Shown here: one piece after another, positions 17,049-27,439 of the stretch | Layout: every line of letters begins with the position of its first letter | Position numbering within the stretch: the first letter of the stretch is position 1 | Assembly: GCA_027486345.1 (NCBI GenBank) | Contig: JAIXPH010000044.1 | Coordinates: 1 to 58,998, forward strand | From: Paracoccaceae bacterium | Lineage (GTDB): Bacteria; Pseudomonadota; Alphaproteobacteria; Rhodobacterales; Rhodobacteraceae | DNA length: 58,998 nucleotides | Direction of reading: 5' to 3' | Program-made: the position numbers and the translations under genes | Notes under the pieces: generated by a model | Told to the model about the DNA's origin: nothing | The model's input: the letters and a program-made list of their open reading frames with translations, nothing else | Databases searched by the model: none

Positions 17049-17072
17049 GGCGCGGGCCGGACGGTCCGCGCC
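17049..17072 (+). other. stem-loop between nrtA and nrtB
   Basis: GGCGCGGGCC, tetraloop GGAC, GGTCCGCGCC forms a 10-bp stem (one G-T pair) directly after the nrtA stop and 30 bp before nrtB. With no T run it is more likely an mRNA-stabilising or processing element that lets the binding protein be made in excess than a full terminator. Confidence 0.6.
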
Positions 17073-17101
17073 CTTTCGTCATCCTCTGACAAGGACATGC
17101 C

Positions 17102-18193
17102 ATGACCGCCCTTGATCCTGCCGCCCTGCCGGAAGAACCCGAAACCTCGCGCGCCGAGAGGCTGGCCCGGCTTTACACCTTTATCGGCCGCTGCGACCCG
17201 TGGTTGCGGGCGCTGGGGCTGGCCTGGCTGACCCCGATCTGGCGGGCGTTGGCCGGCGACAACCCACGCGGGCAGATGCGCGAGATCTGGCGGCTGGCGG
17301 TGGTTCCGCTGCTGGCGATTGCCGGTTTCCTGATGGTCTGGGGGACGCTGGCCCCCAAGGTGCAGACGTCGCTGGGCGCGGTGCCGGGGCCGGTGCAGGT
17401 CTGGGAACAGGCGCAGGCGCTGCATGCAGATGCCAAGGCGGAAGCGGCGAAGGAGGCCGCCTTCTATGCCAAGCAGGAGGAACGCAACGCGGCGCTGGTG
17501 GCCGAGGGCAAGGCGGACAAGGTCAAGACCCGCGCCTATACCGGCAAGCCCACCTATTACGAACAGATCCTGACGTCGATCCGCACGGTCTTCACGGGGT
17601 TCCTGCTGGCCACGCTGGTCGCCGTGCCCTTGGGCATCGCGGCGGGGCTGTCGCCGACCGCCAATGCCGCGATCAACCCGCTGGTGCAGGTGTTCAAGCC
17701 CGTCTCGCCACTGGCATGGCTGCCCATCGTCACGATGGTCGTTTCGGCGACCTATGACGGGGGCGAAGGGGGCATGGCGAAAAGCTTCCTCGTATCGTCG
17801 GTGACGGTGATGCTGTGTTCGCTCTGGCCCACGCTGATCAACACTTCGCTTGGGGTGGCGTCGATCGACCGTGATCTGGTGAATGTGGGCAAGGTGCTGA
17901 AGCTGTCGGCATGGACGAAGATCACCCGGCTGGTCCTGCCTTCGGCGCTGCCGCTGATCTTTACCGGGCTGCGGCTGTCGCTGGGCGTGGGTTGGATGGT
18001 GCTGATCGCGGCAGAGATGCTGGCGCAGAATCCGGGTCTGGGCAAGTTCGTCTGGGACGAGTTCCAGAACGGATCGTCCGACAGCCTTGCGCGCATCATG
18101 GTGGCGGTGCTGACCATCGGGATCATCGGCTTCCTGCTGGACCGCGTGATGTTCACGCTGCAGACCGTGTTCACCTTTTCGGCGCAGCGGTGA
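17102..18193 (+). CDS. nrtB: NrtB, nitrate ABC importer membrane permease
   Basis: The 363-residue permease has a cytoplasmic N-terminus, a first helix ([19 protein letters not shown]), a charged stretch of about 60 residues rich in Ala, Glu and Lys, then the type I permease core ([37 protein letters not shown]). The EAA loop that contacts the ATPase (around [19 protein letters not shown]) is present. The TGA overlaps the next ATG by 1 bp. Confidence 0.92.
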   Translation: MTALDPAALPEEPETSRAERLARLYTFIGRCDPWLRALGLAWLTPIWRALAGDNPRGQMREIWRLAVVPLLAIAGFLMVWGTLAPKVQTSLGAVPGPVQVWEQAQALHADAKAEAAKEAAFYAKQEERNAALVAEGKADKVKTRAYTGKPTYYEQILTSIRTVFTGFLLATLVAVPLGIAAGLSPTANAAINPLVQVFKPVSPLAWLPIVTMVVSATYDGGEGGMAKSFLVSSVTVMLCSLWPTLINTSLGVASIDRDLVNVGKVLKLSAWTKITRLVLPSALPLIFTGLRLSLGVGWMVLIAAEMLAQNPGLGKFVWDEFQNGSSDSLARIMVAVLTIGIIGFLLDRVMFTLQTVFTFSAQR

Positions 18194-19845
18194 TGGCGAT
18201 GCTGGAACTGGTCAATGTTTCCAAGGGCTTCGGCGAAGGGGACGCGCGGCATGAGGTGCTGCGGGAGCTGACCCTTTCGGTGCGCGAGGGCGAGTTTCTG
18301 GCCATCCTCGGCTATTCGGGCACGGGCAAGACCACGCTGGTCAACCTGCTGGCGGGTCTTGCCACCCCCGATCAGGGCGAGGTCCGGTTCAGGGGGGCAC
18401 CCGTCACGGGGCCGGGGCCGGAGCGGGCGGTGGTGTTCCAGTCCTATTCGCTGATGCCGTGGCTGACGGTGGCGGGGAATGTGCGGCTGGCCGTGGATGC
18501 CGTGCATCCGGCGCTGTCGGCTGCGGATCGCGCGGGCAAGGTGGCGCAGTATATCGGGATGGTGGGCCTGTCGCATGCCGCCGACCGCCGCCCGGCCGAG
18601 CTTTCGGGGGGGATGCGCCAGCGGGTCGGGATTGCGCGCGCGCTGGCGATGGAGCCAGAGGTGCTGTTACTGGACGAACCGCTGTCGGCGCTGGATGCGC
18701 TGACGCGCGCCAATCTGGCCGAAGAGATCGAGGCGATCTGGGCCGCGGACCGCCGCACGGTCGTCCTTGTCACCAATGATGTGGACGAGGCGCTGGTTCT
18801 GGCCGACCGCATCGCGATCCTCAATCCCGACGGCACGCTGGGGCGGGAGTTTGCGGTGGCGCTGCCGCGTCCGCGCGACCGCAACGCGCAGGACGAAACC
18901 TTCAAATCGCTGCGTGCCAGCGTGACGGCGAGCCTGATGGATGCCGCCCGGCGCGCCACGGTGACGGACCGGCGGCGACTGCCCGCCGTCACCCCGCGCC
19001 ATGCGCTGCCCGGTGCCTATGCGCAGGCGGCGCGGTCCATGACGGGCGACCGCTATCTGCAGTATTCGCAGCTGCACAAGGTCTATGCCACGCCCAAGGG
19101 GCCGCTGACCGTGGTGGAGGATTTCAACCTGAGCCTGAGGAAGGGCGAGTTCGTCAGCCTGATCGGCCATTCCGGCTGCGGGAAATCGACCGTGCTGACG
19201 ATGACGGCGGGGCTGAATGCCATCTCGAAGGGGGCGATCAAGCTGGATGGGCTGCATGTGGAGGGGGCCGATCCCGAACGTGCGGTGGTGTTCCAGTCGC
19301 CGTCGCTTTTCCCCTGGCTGACGGCCAAGGAGAATGTCGCCATCGGGGTGGACCGCGTCTATCCCAAGGCAACGCAGGCTGAACGGCAGGAGGTGGTGGA
19401 ATACTATCTGGAACGGGTCGGGCTGGCCGATGCGATGGACCGCCGCGCTGCGGACATGTCGAACGGGATGCGCCAGCGCGTGGGCATCGCGCGGGCGTTC
19501 GCGCTGTCGCCCAAGCTTCTGCTGCTGGATGAACCCTTCGGGATGCTGGACAGCCTGACCCGCTGGGAATTGCAGGAAGTGCTGATGGAGGTCTGGAGCC
19601 GGACAAAGGTCACGGCCGTCTGCGTGACGCATGACGTTGACGAGGCGATCCTGCTGGCCGACCGCGTGGTGATGATGACCAACGGGCCGAATGCCACCAT
19701 CGGCAAGATCACGACGGTCGCCCTGCCGCGTCCGCGCACGCGCAAGGCGCTGCTCGACCATCCCGACTATTGGACCTACCGCGCCGAAATCCTTGGTTTC
19801 CTTGAGGAATACGAGCACGGCGCAAAGAAGAAGGAGGTTGCATGA
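18193..19845 (+). CDS. nrtC: fused tandem ATPase of the nitrate importer (NrtC-NrtD fusion)
   Basis: One 550-residue chain carries two complete ABC ATPase domains. NBD1 (1-250): Walker [10 protein letters not shown] (40-48), signature LSGGM (137-141), Walker B LLLDEP, but VTNDVDEA with Asn195 in place of the switch histidine. NBD2 (286-550): Walker [10 protein letters not shown] (325-333), signature MSNGM (422-426) instead of LSGGQ, Walker B LLLDEP, switch His480. A linker of about 40 residues joins them. In cyanobacteria the ATPases are separate and NrtC has a NrtA-like tail, which is absent here. The two odd positions belong to the same composite ATP site. Start at 18193 overlaps the nrtB stop. 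Confidence 0.9.
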   Translation: MAMLELVNVSKGFGEGDARHEVLRELTLSVREGEFLAILGYSGTGKTTLVNLLAGLATPDQGEVRFRGAPVTGPGPERAVVFQSYSLMPWLTVAGNVRLAVDAVHPALSAADRAGKVAQYIGMVGLSHAADRRPAELSGGMRQRVGIARALAMEPEVLLLDEPLSALDALTRANLAEEIEAIWAADRRTVVLVTNDVDEALVLADRIAILNPDGTLGREFAVALPRPRDRNAQDETFKSLRASVTASLMDAARRATVTDRRRLPAVTPRHALPGAYAQAARSMTGDRYLQYSQLHKVYATPKGPLTVVEDFNLSLRKGEFVSLIGHSGCGKSTVLTMTAGLNAISKGAIKLDGLHVEGADPERAVVFQSPSLFPWLTAKENVAIGVDRVYPKATQAERQEVVEYYLERVGLADAMDRRAADMSNGMRQRVGIARAFALSPKLLLLDEPFGMLDSLTRWELQEVLMEVWSRTKVTAVCVTHDVDEAILLADRVVMMTNGPNATIGKITTVALPRPRTRKALLDHPDYWTYRAEILGFLEEYEHGAKKKEVA

Positions 19846-22283
19846 TGGGCGAAAGACTTGTCGTCATCGGGGCGGGCATGGCGTCGGGCCGTGTGCTGGA
19901 GCATCTGGTCGAGGCTGCGCCGGATGCCTTCGATATCACGCTGTTCAATGCCGAGCCGCGCGGGAATTACAACCGGATCATGCTGTCGCCCGTGCTGTCG
20001 GGCGAGAAGGCCTATGCCGAGATCGTCACGCATGACGCGGATTGGTATGCGCGGCATGGCATTGCCACCCGGTTCGGCGAGCATGTCACGCGGATCGATC
20101 GCGCGCGGCGCGTGGTCGCCACGTCGCGGGGCGAAACCCCCTATGACCGGCTGCTGATCGCCACGGGTTCGGCGCCGTTCATCATTCCGGTGCCGGGGCG
20201 CGAGTTGAGGGGTGTCGTCACCTATCGCGACCTTGACGATACCGAGGCGATGATCGCTGCGGCGAAACCTGGGGCGAAGGCCGTGGTGATCGGCGGCGGG
20301 CTTTTGGGACTGGAGGCGGCGGCGGGTCTTGCCCTGCGGGGGATGGAGGTGACGGTGATCCATCTTATGGGTCATCTGATGGAGCGCCAGCTGGACCCTG
20401 CCGCGGGCTATCTGCTGCAGAAGGCGCTGGAGGCGCGGGGCATCCGCATCCATTGCAAGGGCGCGACAAAGGCCATTCTGGGCCATGACCGGGCCGAGGC
20501 GGTGCTGTTGGAGGATGGCACGACCTATGGTGCGGATCTTGTGGTAATGGCCGTGGGCATCCGCCCCGAAACCCGCCTTGCCACGGATGCGGGGCTGGAT
20601 GTCGGGCGCGGCATCACCGTCAGCGACGCGATGGTGACATCGGACCCCGCGATCCTTGCGGTGGGCGAATGCGTGGAGCATGAGCGGCAGCTGTTCGGTC
20701 TTGTCGCGCCGCTTTACGATCAGGCCAAGGTGGCGGCGGCGACCCTGCTGGGGCAGGAGGCGGCGTTCCGGCCCGTGCAGACGGCGACGAAGCTGAAGGT
20801 CACGGGATGCGACCTGTTCAGCGCGGGCGACTTTGCCGAGGGCGAGGGGCGCGAGGATATCGCCTTCCGCGACCCTGCGCGCGGCATCTACAAGCGGCTG
20901 GTGATCAAGGACGACCGCCTGATCGGTGCGGTGATGTATGGCGACACCGCCGACGGGACGTGGTTCTTCGGACTGATCAAGGACGCCACCGACATCGCGC
21001 CGATGCGCGACACGCTGATCTTTGGTCCCGCGCATCAAGGGGGGGCCACTCCGGACCCTATGGCGGCCGTTGCAGCCTTGCCGCCTGAGGCGGAGATCTG
21101 CGGCTGCAACGGCGTCTGCAAGGGCAGGATCGTGGAAGCGGTGCAGGGGGGCGCGGTCACGCTTGACTCCGTGCGGGCGCAGACCAAGGCGTCGTCGTCC
21201 TGCGGGACCTGCACGGGGCTGGTGGAAAAGGTCATGGCGGTGACGCTGGGCGATGCCTTTGCCGCGCCTGCGAAGCAGACCATGTGCAAATGCACCGACC
21301 TTGGCCACGAGGATGTGCGGCGGCTGATCAAGGCGCGGGCGTTGAAATCCATCCCGGCCGTGATGCAGGAGCTGGGCTGGAAGACCCCCGGTGGCTGCCA
21401 TTCCTGCCGACCGGCGCTGAATTACTATCTGCTGGCGGATTGGCCGCTGGAGTATCGCGACGACCGGCAATCCCGTTTCGTCAACGAACGCAATCACGCC
21501 AACATCCAGAAGGACGGCACCTATTCCGTGGTGCCGCGCATGTGGGGCGGCGTCACCACGCCTGCCGAACTGCGCGCCATCGCGGATGCGGCGGACAAAT
21601 ATGGCGTGCCGATGGTCAAGGTGACGGGTGGCCAGCGGATCGACCTGCTGGGGGTGAAGAAGGAGGATCTGCCCGCGATGTGGGCCGACCTGAACGCCGC
21701 TGGCATGGTGTCGGGGCATGCCTATTCCAAGGGGCTGCGGACCGTCAAAACCTGTGTCGGGTCGGAATTCTGCCGCTTCGGTACGCAGGATTCCACGGGG
21801 CTTGGCATCCGGCTGGAGAAGCTGCTGTGGGGGTCGTGGACGCCCCACAAGGTCAAGCTGGGCGTGTCGGGCTGCCCGCGCAACTGCGCCGAGGCGACGG
21901 TCAAGGATGTGGGCATCGTCTGCGTCGACAGCGGCTACCAGATCAGCGTCGCGGGCGCTGCGGGGATGGAGGTGAAGGAGACGGAATTCCTTGCCGCCAC
22001 CCCGTCCGAGGACGAGGCCTGCGAGATCACGGCGGCCTTCATCCAGCTTTACCGCGAACAGGCGAAGTATCTGGACCGTCCTTACAAATGGGTGGCCAAG
22101 GTCGGGCTCGACTGGGTCAAGGCGCAGGTGGTGGAGGACCGCGCCAACCGCGCGGCGCTCTTCGCGCGTTTCGAGATCAGCCAATCGGTCTATCGCAAGG
22201 ACCCCTGGGCCGAACATGCGAAACCCGAGGAGCGCCGCCTGTGGTCGGCGATGGCGGATCTGTCACTGGAGGCTGCGGAATGA
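19842..22283 (+). CDS. nirB: NirB, assimilatory nitrite reductase large subunit
   Basis: NirB reduces nitrite to ammonium with NAD(P)H using FAD, iron-sulfur clusters and siroheme. The 813-residue protein has the FAD fold ([14 protein letters not shown]), NAD fold ([13 protein letters not shown]), two BFD-type [2Fe-2S] modules (CGCNGVCKG with SSCGTC; CKCTD with GGCHSC), and the siroheme/[4Fe-4S] motif [12 protein letters not shown] with [12 protein letters not shown]. Two start codons compete: ATG 19842 overlaps the nrtC stop, but ATG 19845 is better spaced (7 bases) from the AAGGAGG site. It overlaps nirD by 4 bp. Confidence 0.95.
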   Translation: MMGERLVVIGAGMASGRVLEHLVEAAPDAFDITLFNAEPRGNYNRIMLSPVLSGEKAYAEIVTHDADWYARHGIATRFGEHVTRIDRARRVVATSRGETPYDRLLIATGSAPFIIPVPGRELRGVVTYRDLDDTEAMIAAAKPGAKAVVIGGGLLGLEAAAGLALRGMEVTVIHLMGHLMERQLDPAAGYLLQKALEARGIRIHCKGATKAILGHDRAEAVLLEDGTTYGADLVVMAVGIRPETRLATDAGLDVGRGITVSDAMVTSDPAILAVGECVEHERQLFGLVAPLYDQAKVAAATLLGQEAAFRPVQTATKLKVTGCDLFSAGDFAEGEGREDIAFRDPARGIYKRLVIKDDRLIGAVMYGDTADGTWFFGLIKDATDIAPMRDTLIFGPAHQGGATPDPMAAVAALPPEAEICGCNGVCKGRIVEAVQGGAVTLDSVRAQTKASSSCGTCTGLVEKVMAVTLGDAFAAPAKQTMCKCTDLGHEDVRRLIKARALKSIPAVMQELGWKTPGGCHSCRPALNYYLLADWPLEYRDDRQSRFVNERNHANIQKDGTYSVVPRMWGGVTTPAELRAIADAADKYGVPMVKVTGGQRIDLLGVKKEDLPAMWADLNAAGMVSGHAYSKGLRTVKTCVGSEFCRFGTQDSTGLGIRLEKLLWGSWTPHKVKLGVSGCPRNCAEATVKDVGIVCVDSGYQISVAGAAGMEVKETEFLAATPSEDEACEITAAFIQLYREQAKYLDRPYKWVAKVGLDWVKAQVVEDRANRAALFARFEISQSVYRKDPWAEHAKPEERRLWSAMADLSLEAAE

Positions 22284-22612
22284 ATTGGATCGACATCGGC
22301 GCGCTGGAGGATATCCCGGCGCAGGGCGCGCGTGTGATCAAGACGGCGAAGGGCTGCGTGGCGGTGTTCCGCACCGCCGGGGATGAGGTCTTCGCGCTGG
22401 ACGATCGCTGTCCGCACAGGGGTGGGCCCCTGTCCGAAGGGATCGTCCACGGCGCGCAGGTGACTTGCCCGCTGCATAACTGGGTGTTCGATCTGGCCAC
22501 CGGGCAGGCGCAGGGCGCGGATGAGGGGCAGGTGGCGACCTATCCGGTCCGTGTGCAGGGTGGGCGCATCATGCTTGATGCGGCGCGCCTGCAACGGCGG
22601 AGCGCGGCATGA
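22280..22612 (+). CDS. nirD: NirD, nitrite reductase small subunit (Rieske-type)
   Basis: The 110-residue protein is a Rieske-fold subunit with the cluster motifs CPHRGG (near residue 43) and CPLHNW (near residue 62), so unlike enterobacterial NirD the [2Fe-2S] ligands are kept. It assists NirB in nitrite reduction. The ATG at 22280 overlaps the nirB stop by 4 bp, and its stop overlaps nasA by 4 bp. Confidence 0.93.
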   Translation: MNWIDIGALEDIPAQGARVIKTAKGCVAVFRTAGDEVFALDDRCPHRGGPLSEGIVHGAQVTCPLHNWVFDLATGQAQGADEGQVATYPVRVQGGRIMLDAARLQRRSAA

Positions 22613-25227
22613 CGGGGGGCATCCAGTCCACCTGTCCCTATTGCGGCGTGGGGTGCGGGGTGATCCTGCGTCCCGACGGGCAGGGCGGCGTGTCGGTCGC
22701 GGGGGACCCGGATCATCCGGCGAATTTCGGGCGGCTCTGTTCCAAGGGCGCGGCGCTGGCGGACACCGTGGGGATGGAGGGGCGGTTGCTTGCCCCCCGC
22801 ATCGGCGGGCGCGAGGCGGGATGGGACGAGGCGCTGGATCTGGTCGCCTTGCGGTTTCGGCAGACCATCGCGGAGCATGGGCCGGATGCGGTGGCCTTCT
22901 ACGTTTCGGGGCAGTTGCTGACCGAGGATTATTACGCGGCCAACAAGTTGATGAAGGGGTTCATCGGGTCGGCGAATATCGACACGAATTCGCGGCTGTG
23001 CATGGCGTCTTCGGTGGCGGGGCACCGTCGCGCCTTTGGCAGCGACACGGTGCCGGGGCAATATGAGGATCTGGAACTGGCCGATCTGGTGGTGCTGGTG
23101 GGGTCGAACCTTGCGTGGTGCCATCCCGTGCTGTTCCAGCGTCTTGCGGCGGCAAAGGAGGCGCGGCCCGGGATGCAGGTCGTGGTGGTCGATCCGCGCC
23201 GCACGGCGACCTGCGAACTGGCCGACCTGCACCTTGCCATCGCGCCGGGGGCGGACGTTGCGCTGTTCAACCGCCTGCTTTGCCATATCGTCGATACCGG
23301 ACGGGTCGATCCCGACTTTCTGCAAGGGGTGGAGGGGTTCGATGCGGCGCTTGCCGCTGCCCGCCAAGAGGGCGAGACGGGGTTGGAGGATGCGGCGCTG
23401 CGCCGCTTTCTGGACCTGTGGGTCAACACGGAACGGGTCGTTACCGTCTATTCGCAGGGGGTGAACCAGTCGGCGCAGGGGACCGACAAGGTCAACGCCA
23501 TCCTGAACTGTCACCTTGTCACGGGCCGGATCGGGCGGGCGGGCATGGGGCCGCTTTCCGTCACCGGCCAGCCCAACGCGATGGGCGGGCGCGAGGTGGG
23601 CGGGCTGGCCAATATACTGGCCTGTCATCTTGAGATCGAAAATCCCGTCCATCGTGCTGCCGTTCAGGGCTTCTGGGACGCGCCCGCCATGCCCGAACGG
23701 GCGGGGCTGAAGGCGGTGGACATGTTCCGCGCGGTGGAAGAGGGGCGGATCAAGGCGCTCTGGATTATGTGCACCAACCCTGCGGTGTCCATGCCCGAAG
23801 CCGACCGCGTTGCCGCCGCGATCCGTGGGTGCGATTTCGTCGTCGTCTCGGATTGCATGGAATGGACCGACACCACACGCCTTGCCGATGTCCTGCTGCC
23901 TGCGGCGACATGGGGTGAACGGGACGGAACCGTCACCAACTCCGAGCGCCGCATCAGCCGCCAGCGCCCCTTCCGCGCGCCGCCCGGTCTGGCGCGCCAG
24001 GACTGGCGTATCATCGCTGATGTCGCCGAGCGCATCGGCTGGGGCGATGCCTTTGCGTGGCGCGACAGCGCCGCCGTCTTTGCCGAATACGCCGCTCTGT
24101 CAGGGGTGGCGGGAACGCTAGGCAGCGACTTCGACATCTCCGACCACGCCGCCATCGACCGCGCCGGATACGATGCGCTGCATCCCTTTGTCTGGCCTGC
24201 TTCCGGGACGCGTCAGGGTGGGCGGTTTTTCGGGGCAGGGCGCTTTCACACGCCCGACTGCAAGGGCCGCATGGTACCGGTATCGGCCCCCGCGCCCGCC
24301 GCGACGGACGCGAACCATCCCTTCCGCCTCAACACGGGCCGCATCCGCGACCAGTGGCACACCATGACGCGCACGGGGCTTTCGGCGCGGCTGGGCGCGC
24401 ATATGGCCGAGCCTTTCGTGGAAATCCATCCGCAGGACGCCGCACGTCTGGGCATCGCCCCCGCAACCTTGGTGCAGGTGGAAAATGGTCTTGGCTGCGC
24501 TTTGCTGCGCGCGCTTATTACCGAACGGGTTCAGCCAAGCCAACTGTTCGCCCCGATCCACTGGACGGGCGAAACCGCGCCCACGGGGCGGATCGATGTG
24601 CTGGTTCCGGCGGTGACGGACCCCGTCTCCGGCCAGCCCGACAGCAAGGCCGCCGCCGTGTCAGCGCGCGCCTACGGTGCAGGATGGTATGGCTTTGCCG
24701 TGTCGGCCAAGCCCTTCCGCCCAGACTGCGACTATTGGGCCTTGGCGCGGGCCGAAACGGGCCACCGTGCCGAATTGGCGGGCCGGACCACGCCCGCCGA
24801 TTGGGAAGATTTCGCCCGCGCGCTGTTCGACCTGCCCGCAGCGCAGGTGACCGCCGTCAGGGACGCGCGGCGCGGGCTGGTTCGGCTGGCCTTTTCGGAT
24901 GCTGGCACATTGGTCGCGGCGCTTTTCGTGGCGCGTGATCCCGTCTCGCTGTCGCGCGGTTTCGTCACGCAGGCGCTGGGGGCGGTCGCAGAACCTGCCG
25001 TTCTGGCGGGCCACCCCGGCGCAGACCGCCCTGATGAAGGGGCGACGATCTGCGCCTGTTTCGGCGTCGGCCTGAATACGATCACCGCCGCCATTGCCGA
25101 AGGCCGGGCCCTGACAATCGCCGCCCTTGGCGAGAGCCTGCGCGCCGGCACGAACTGCGGGGCCTGCCGTCCCGAACTGAAGGCCCTGATCGACCGCCAC
25201 CGCCAAAAGGACATTGAAATCGTATGA
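22609..25227 (+). CDS. nasA: NasA, assimilatory nitrate reductase catalytic subunit
   Basis: NasA reduces nitrate to nitrite at a bis-MGD molybdenum centre. The 872-residue cytoplasmic protein begins with the [4Fe-4S] motif CPYCGVGC...LCSKGA and has the MGD folds (AFYVSGQLLTEDYYAANKLM; CMASSVAGHRRAFGSD; LVGSNLAWCHP; CTNPAVSMP). A C-terminal BFD-like [2Fe-2S] module (ICACFGVG...TNCGACRPEL) follows, as in the NasA types that take electrons directly from a flavoprotein or ferredoxin. No separate NasC/NasB-like electron donor is seen here. It overlaps the following SUMT gene by 4 bp. Confidence 0.94.
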   Translation: MTGGIQSTCPYCGVGCGVILRPDGQGGVSVAGDPDHPANFGRLCSKGAALADTVGMEGRLLAPRIGGREAGWDEALDLVALRFRQTIAEHGPDAVAFYVSGQLLTEDYYAANKLMKGFIGSANIDTNSRLCMASSVAGHRRAFGSDTVPGQYEDLELADLVVLVGSNLAWCHPVLFQRLAAAKEARPGMQVVVVDPRRTATCELADLHLAIAPGADVALFNRLLCHIVDTGRVDPDFLQGVEGFDAALAAARQEGETGLEDAALRRFLDLWVNTERVVTVYSQGVNQSAQGTDKVNAILNCHLVTGRIGRAGMGPLSVTGQPNAMGGREVGGLANILACHLEIENPVHRAAVQGFWDAPAMPERAGLKAVDMFRAVEEGRIKALWIMCTNPAVSMPEADRVAAAIRGCDFVVVSDCMEWTDTTRLADVLLPAATWGERDGTVTNSERRISRQRPFRAPPGLARQDWRIIADVAERIGWGDAFAWRDSAAVFAEYAALSGVAGTLGSDFDISDHAAIDRAGYDALHPFVWPASGTRQGGRFFGAGRFHTPDCKGRMVPVSAPAPAATDANHPFRLNTGRIRDQWHTMTRTGLSARLGAHMAEPFVEIHPQDAARLGIAPATLVQVENGLGCALLRALITERVQPSQLFAPIHWTGETAPTGRIDVLVPAVTDPVSGQPDSKAAAVSARAYGAGWYGFAVSAKPFRPDCDYWALARAETGHRAELAGRTTPADWEDFARALFDLPAAQVTAVRDARRGLVRLAFSDAGTLVAALFVARDPVSLSRGFVTQALGAVAEPAVLAGHPGADRPDEGATICACFGVGLNTITAAIAEGRALTIAALGESLRAGTNCGACRPELKALIDRHRQKDIEIV

Positions 25228-26027
25228 CGTTAATTGCCGACCCGTCCCGCCTGTCGCCCGCCGACGCTTGCCCCGTGACGGGCCGCATCAGCCTTGTCGG
25301 TGCGGGTCCAGGGGCTGTGGATTTGCTGACGCTGCGCGCCGTGCAGCGACTGACCGAAGCCGATGTCGTGTTCTACGACCGTTTGGTCGACCCCGAGGTC
25401 CTCGCACTTGCTGGACCTCAGGCCGAGCTGAGGTATGTCGGAAAAGACGTGGGTGCGAATGCTTGGCCACAGGCGCGAATCAGCACAGAGATCACCGCCG
25501 CTGCCCTGATGGGCAAACGCGTCGTGCGCCTTAAATCTGGCGATCCGTCGATCTTCGGGCGCGCTGCTGAAGAAATCGAGGCCGCACGTCAATGCGACAT
25601 ACCAATCGAAATCGTTCCTGGTGTCACGGCAGCCTGCGCAGCAGCGGCTAGTCTGTGTCGCCCGTTGACCGAACGGGGACGCGCACGGCAGGTCGTCTTT
25701 GCCTCGGCCACGGGACAGGAGGTCAATGATCCGTGCCTGCCAGCGAGGCTCGTGCCAGGGAGCAGCTACGCGCTGTATATGGCGGTCCACAGGCTGGAGG
25801 CGCTGGTCCAAGAGCTGTTAACAGAGGGTCTTGCACCCGACACGACAGTAACGGTCGTCGCGGCCGCAAGTAGCCAGAATGAGCAGATGGTCGAATGTGC
25901 CCTTTCGTCGCTTGAGCGCGATGTACGGAGAAACGGGCTTACGAACCCCGCAATAATCATGTTCACAGTTCCGCTCCATCTGCGAGGCGCTGCAACAAAG
26001 GCGCGGGTAACAAGTGCCTTCGCGTAG
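25224..26027 (+). CDS. cobA: uroporphyrinogen-III C-methyltransferase (SUMT) linked to nitrate assimilation
   Basis: SUMT makes precorrin-2, the precursor of the siroheme needed by NirB. The 267-residue protein has the family motifs ISLVGAGPGAVDLLTLRAVQ, VVFYDRLVDPEVL, VRLKSGDPSIFGRAAEEIEA and IEIVPGVTAACAAAA. There is no CysG-type N-terminal dehydrogenase/ferrochelatase domain. Base composition drops from about residue 50 onward, and the C-terminus (VPLHLRGAATKARVTSAFA) is unlike the usual ending; the IS5 remnant begins at the stop codon. A second, better conserved cobA lies at 28997-29722. Confidence 0.85.
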   Translation: MTLIADPSRLSPADACPVTGRISLVGAGPGAVDLLTLRAVQRLTEADVVFYDRLVDPEVLALAGPQAELRYVGKDVGANAWPQARISTEITAAALMGKRVVRLKSGDPSIFGRAAEEIEAARQCDIPIEIVPGVTAACAAAASLCRPLTERGRARQVVFASATGQEVNDPCLPARLVPGSSYALYMAVHRLEALVQELLTEGLAPDTTVTVVAAASSQNEQMVECALSSLERDVRRNGLTNPAIIMFTVPLHLRGAATKARVTSAFA

Positions 26028-26550
26028 GGTCAGGACCCATTGATCTGCTTGAGGCTGCCGCCGCTGTGTGACTCAAGACCCGTGAGCTACGAGGTGATCA
26101 TGAGCAATCTATTGTGGCTGGCGGACAAGTAGGTGGAGCGGCTGAGACCGTTCTTTCCGAAGAGCCATGGGAAGCCGCGCGTCGATGATCGGCGGGTTTT
26201 GAGCGGTATAATCTTCATCAATCGCAATGGCTTGAGGTGGTGCGATGCGCCCAAGAAATACAGCCCATAAAAGACGCTCTACAACCGATGGAAGCGTTGG
26301 GGTGACATGGGTGTCTTCGCCAGGATGATGGAGGGGCTGGCCTCAAAAGGCACCGAGCAGAAGACCATCATGATCGACGCGACCTATCTGAAGCGCATCG
26401 CACGTCTTATAGCCTGCGGGCGAAAAAGGGGGAGTCGACGATCAGCGCGGGCGTTTGACCGGGCGGACCAAAGGTGGGTTGAACACCAAGCTGCACGCCG
26501 TCACGGACGCCAAGGTACGTCCAATGAAGTTCTTCATGACCGCGGGGGAG
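26028..26550 (+). mobile_element. IS5-family (IS427 group) element, degenerate and truncated
   Basis: The left end is GGGTCAGGACCCATTGA at about 26027. The transposase starts at 26100 (MSNLLWLADK) and continues VERLRPFFPKSHGKPRVDDR, VLSGIIFINRNGLRWCDAPK and TIMIDATYLK, typical of the group. It has two in-frame stops (26130-26132 TAG, and a TAA near 26269), a one-base deletion near 26393, and later TGA codons. Homology stops after KFFMTAG at about 26550, so the right half and right end are gone; the cobF 3' end follows. Confidence 0.8.
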
Positions 26551-26613
26551 CGCGCTGGATGGCTATGGTGGCCGATCATGCACTGTCGCGTCTGCAATGT
26601 TCAGGTGATCCAA

Positions 26614-27390
26614 TCAGACCGAATAACTGTCATCCCTCAGCCGCATAAGGTAAATATCCATGATCCAACCGTAAGCGGCCCGCGCTTGGGCTCTGACCTC
26701 AACAATCTTACTTCCAACCTCGGCCAAGGGCCCTTGAATCAGAATCTGTTCTGCCATGCCGACATAGGCACCCCACCAGATGTCGATGCCCTCGGGCGCA
26801 AGGGATTGGAACGCCCCGCCAGCATCCAGCATGACGACCGCCGTATCCGCACCATCGGGCCAGCCGCGATCCCGCAGCTGGCGACCGGTGGTGATGACGA
26901 CGGGAGCGGCGAGGTCGTTCAGGGGGATCGCATGGGCCGCGCAAAGCATCTGGATCGCAGTGATGCCGGGGATCACCCGCAGGGTCAGGGGCAGGCGCCT
27001 GCCCACCCGTTCGGCGATGCGCAGCGTGCTATCGTAAAGCGACGGATCGCCCCAGACCAGCAGCACCACGCGCGGCCCGCCGCCCTCCGCCACATGGGCG
27101 CGGATACGGTCCTCCCACAGGGCGGCTATGGCGTCATGCCAGTCGGCCACGCGTGACAGGTAATCCGGTGTGGCGGCGTCGCGCACGGGCAGGTCGAAAC
27201 TGTCGATGCGGGTGGTGGGATTGGTCACGCAGGCGCGGCATATCGCCATGCGCAGGCCTGCCAGATCGGCTTTGTCCGCGCCCTTAAGCGGAATCAGGAT
27301 CATATCGGCGGCGTTCATCGCCTTGGCCGCCTCGGCGGTGACGTGGTCGGGATTGCCCGTGCCGATGCCGATCAGGAATAGCTCGATCAT
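26614..27390 (-). CDS. cobF: CobF, precorrin-6A synthase (deacetylating)
   Basis: CobF methylates C1 of precorrin-5 and removes the acetyl group in the aerobic B12 pathway. The 258-residue protein has the precorrin methyltransferase fold: MIELFLIGIGTGNPDHVT, VVLLVWGDPSLYDSTLRIAE near residue 106, LRVIPGITAIQMLCAAHAIP and the CobF-type IDIWWGAYVGMAEQILIQGP. ATG at 27390 is chosen because the upstream extension lacks homology. It lies about 50 bp after cbtA and is the last gene of the riboswitch-led cbtB-cbtA-cobF unit. Confidence 0.92.
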   Translation of the reverse strand: MIELFLIGIGTGNPDHVTAEAAKAMNAADMILIPLKGADKADLAGLRMAICRACVTNPTTRIDSFDLPVRDAATPDYLSRVADWHDAIAALWEDRIRAHVAEGGGPRVVLLVWGDPSLYDSTLRIAERVGRRLPLTLRVIPGITAIQMLCAAHAIPLNDLAAPVVITTGRQLRDRGWPDGADTAVVMLDAGGAFQSLAPEGIDIWWGAYVGMAEQILIQGPLAEVGSKIVEVRAQARAAYGWIMDIYLMRLRDDSYSV

Positions 27391-27439
27391 GTCCCACCCT
27401 TGCGCGCGGGGCGACGGCGCCGCCCCGCTATTGTCTATA

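Noticed and set aside
14951-17425. 824-codon minus-strand frame across nasS-nrtA-nrtB
   Set aside because: It crosses three well-supported genes and the leader RNA; it results from GC-rich codon bias.
19776-22217. 813-codon open frame on the strand opposite nirB
   Set aside because: It mirrors nirB codon positions in GC-rich DNA, has no recognisable domains or ribosome binding site, and nirB itself is certain.
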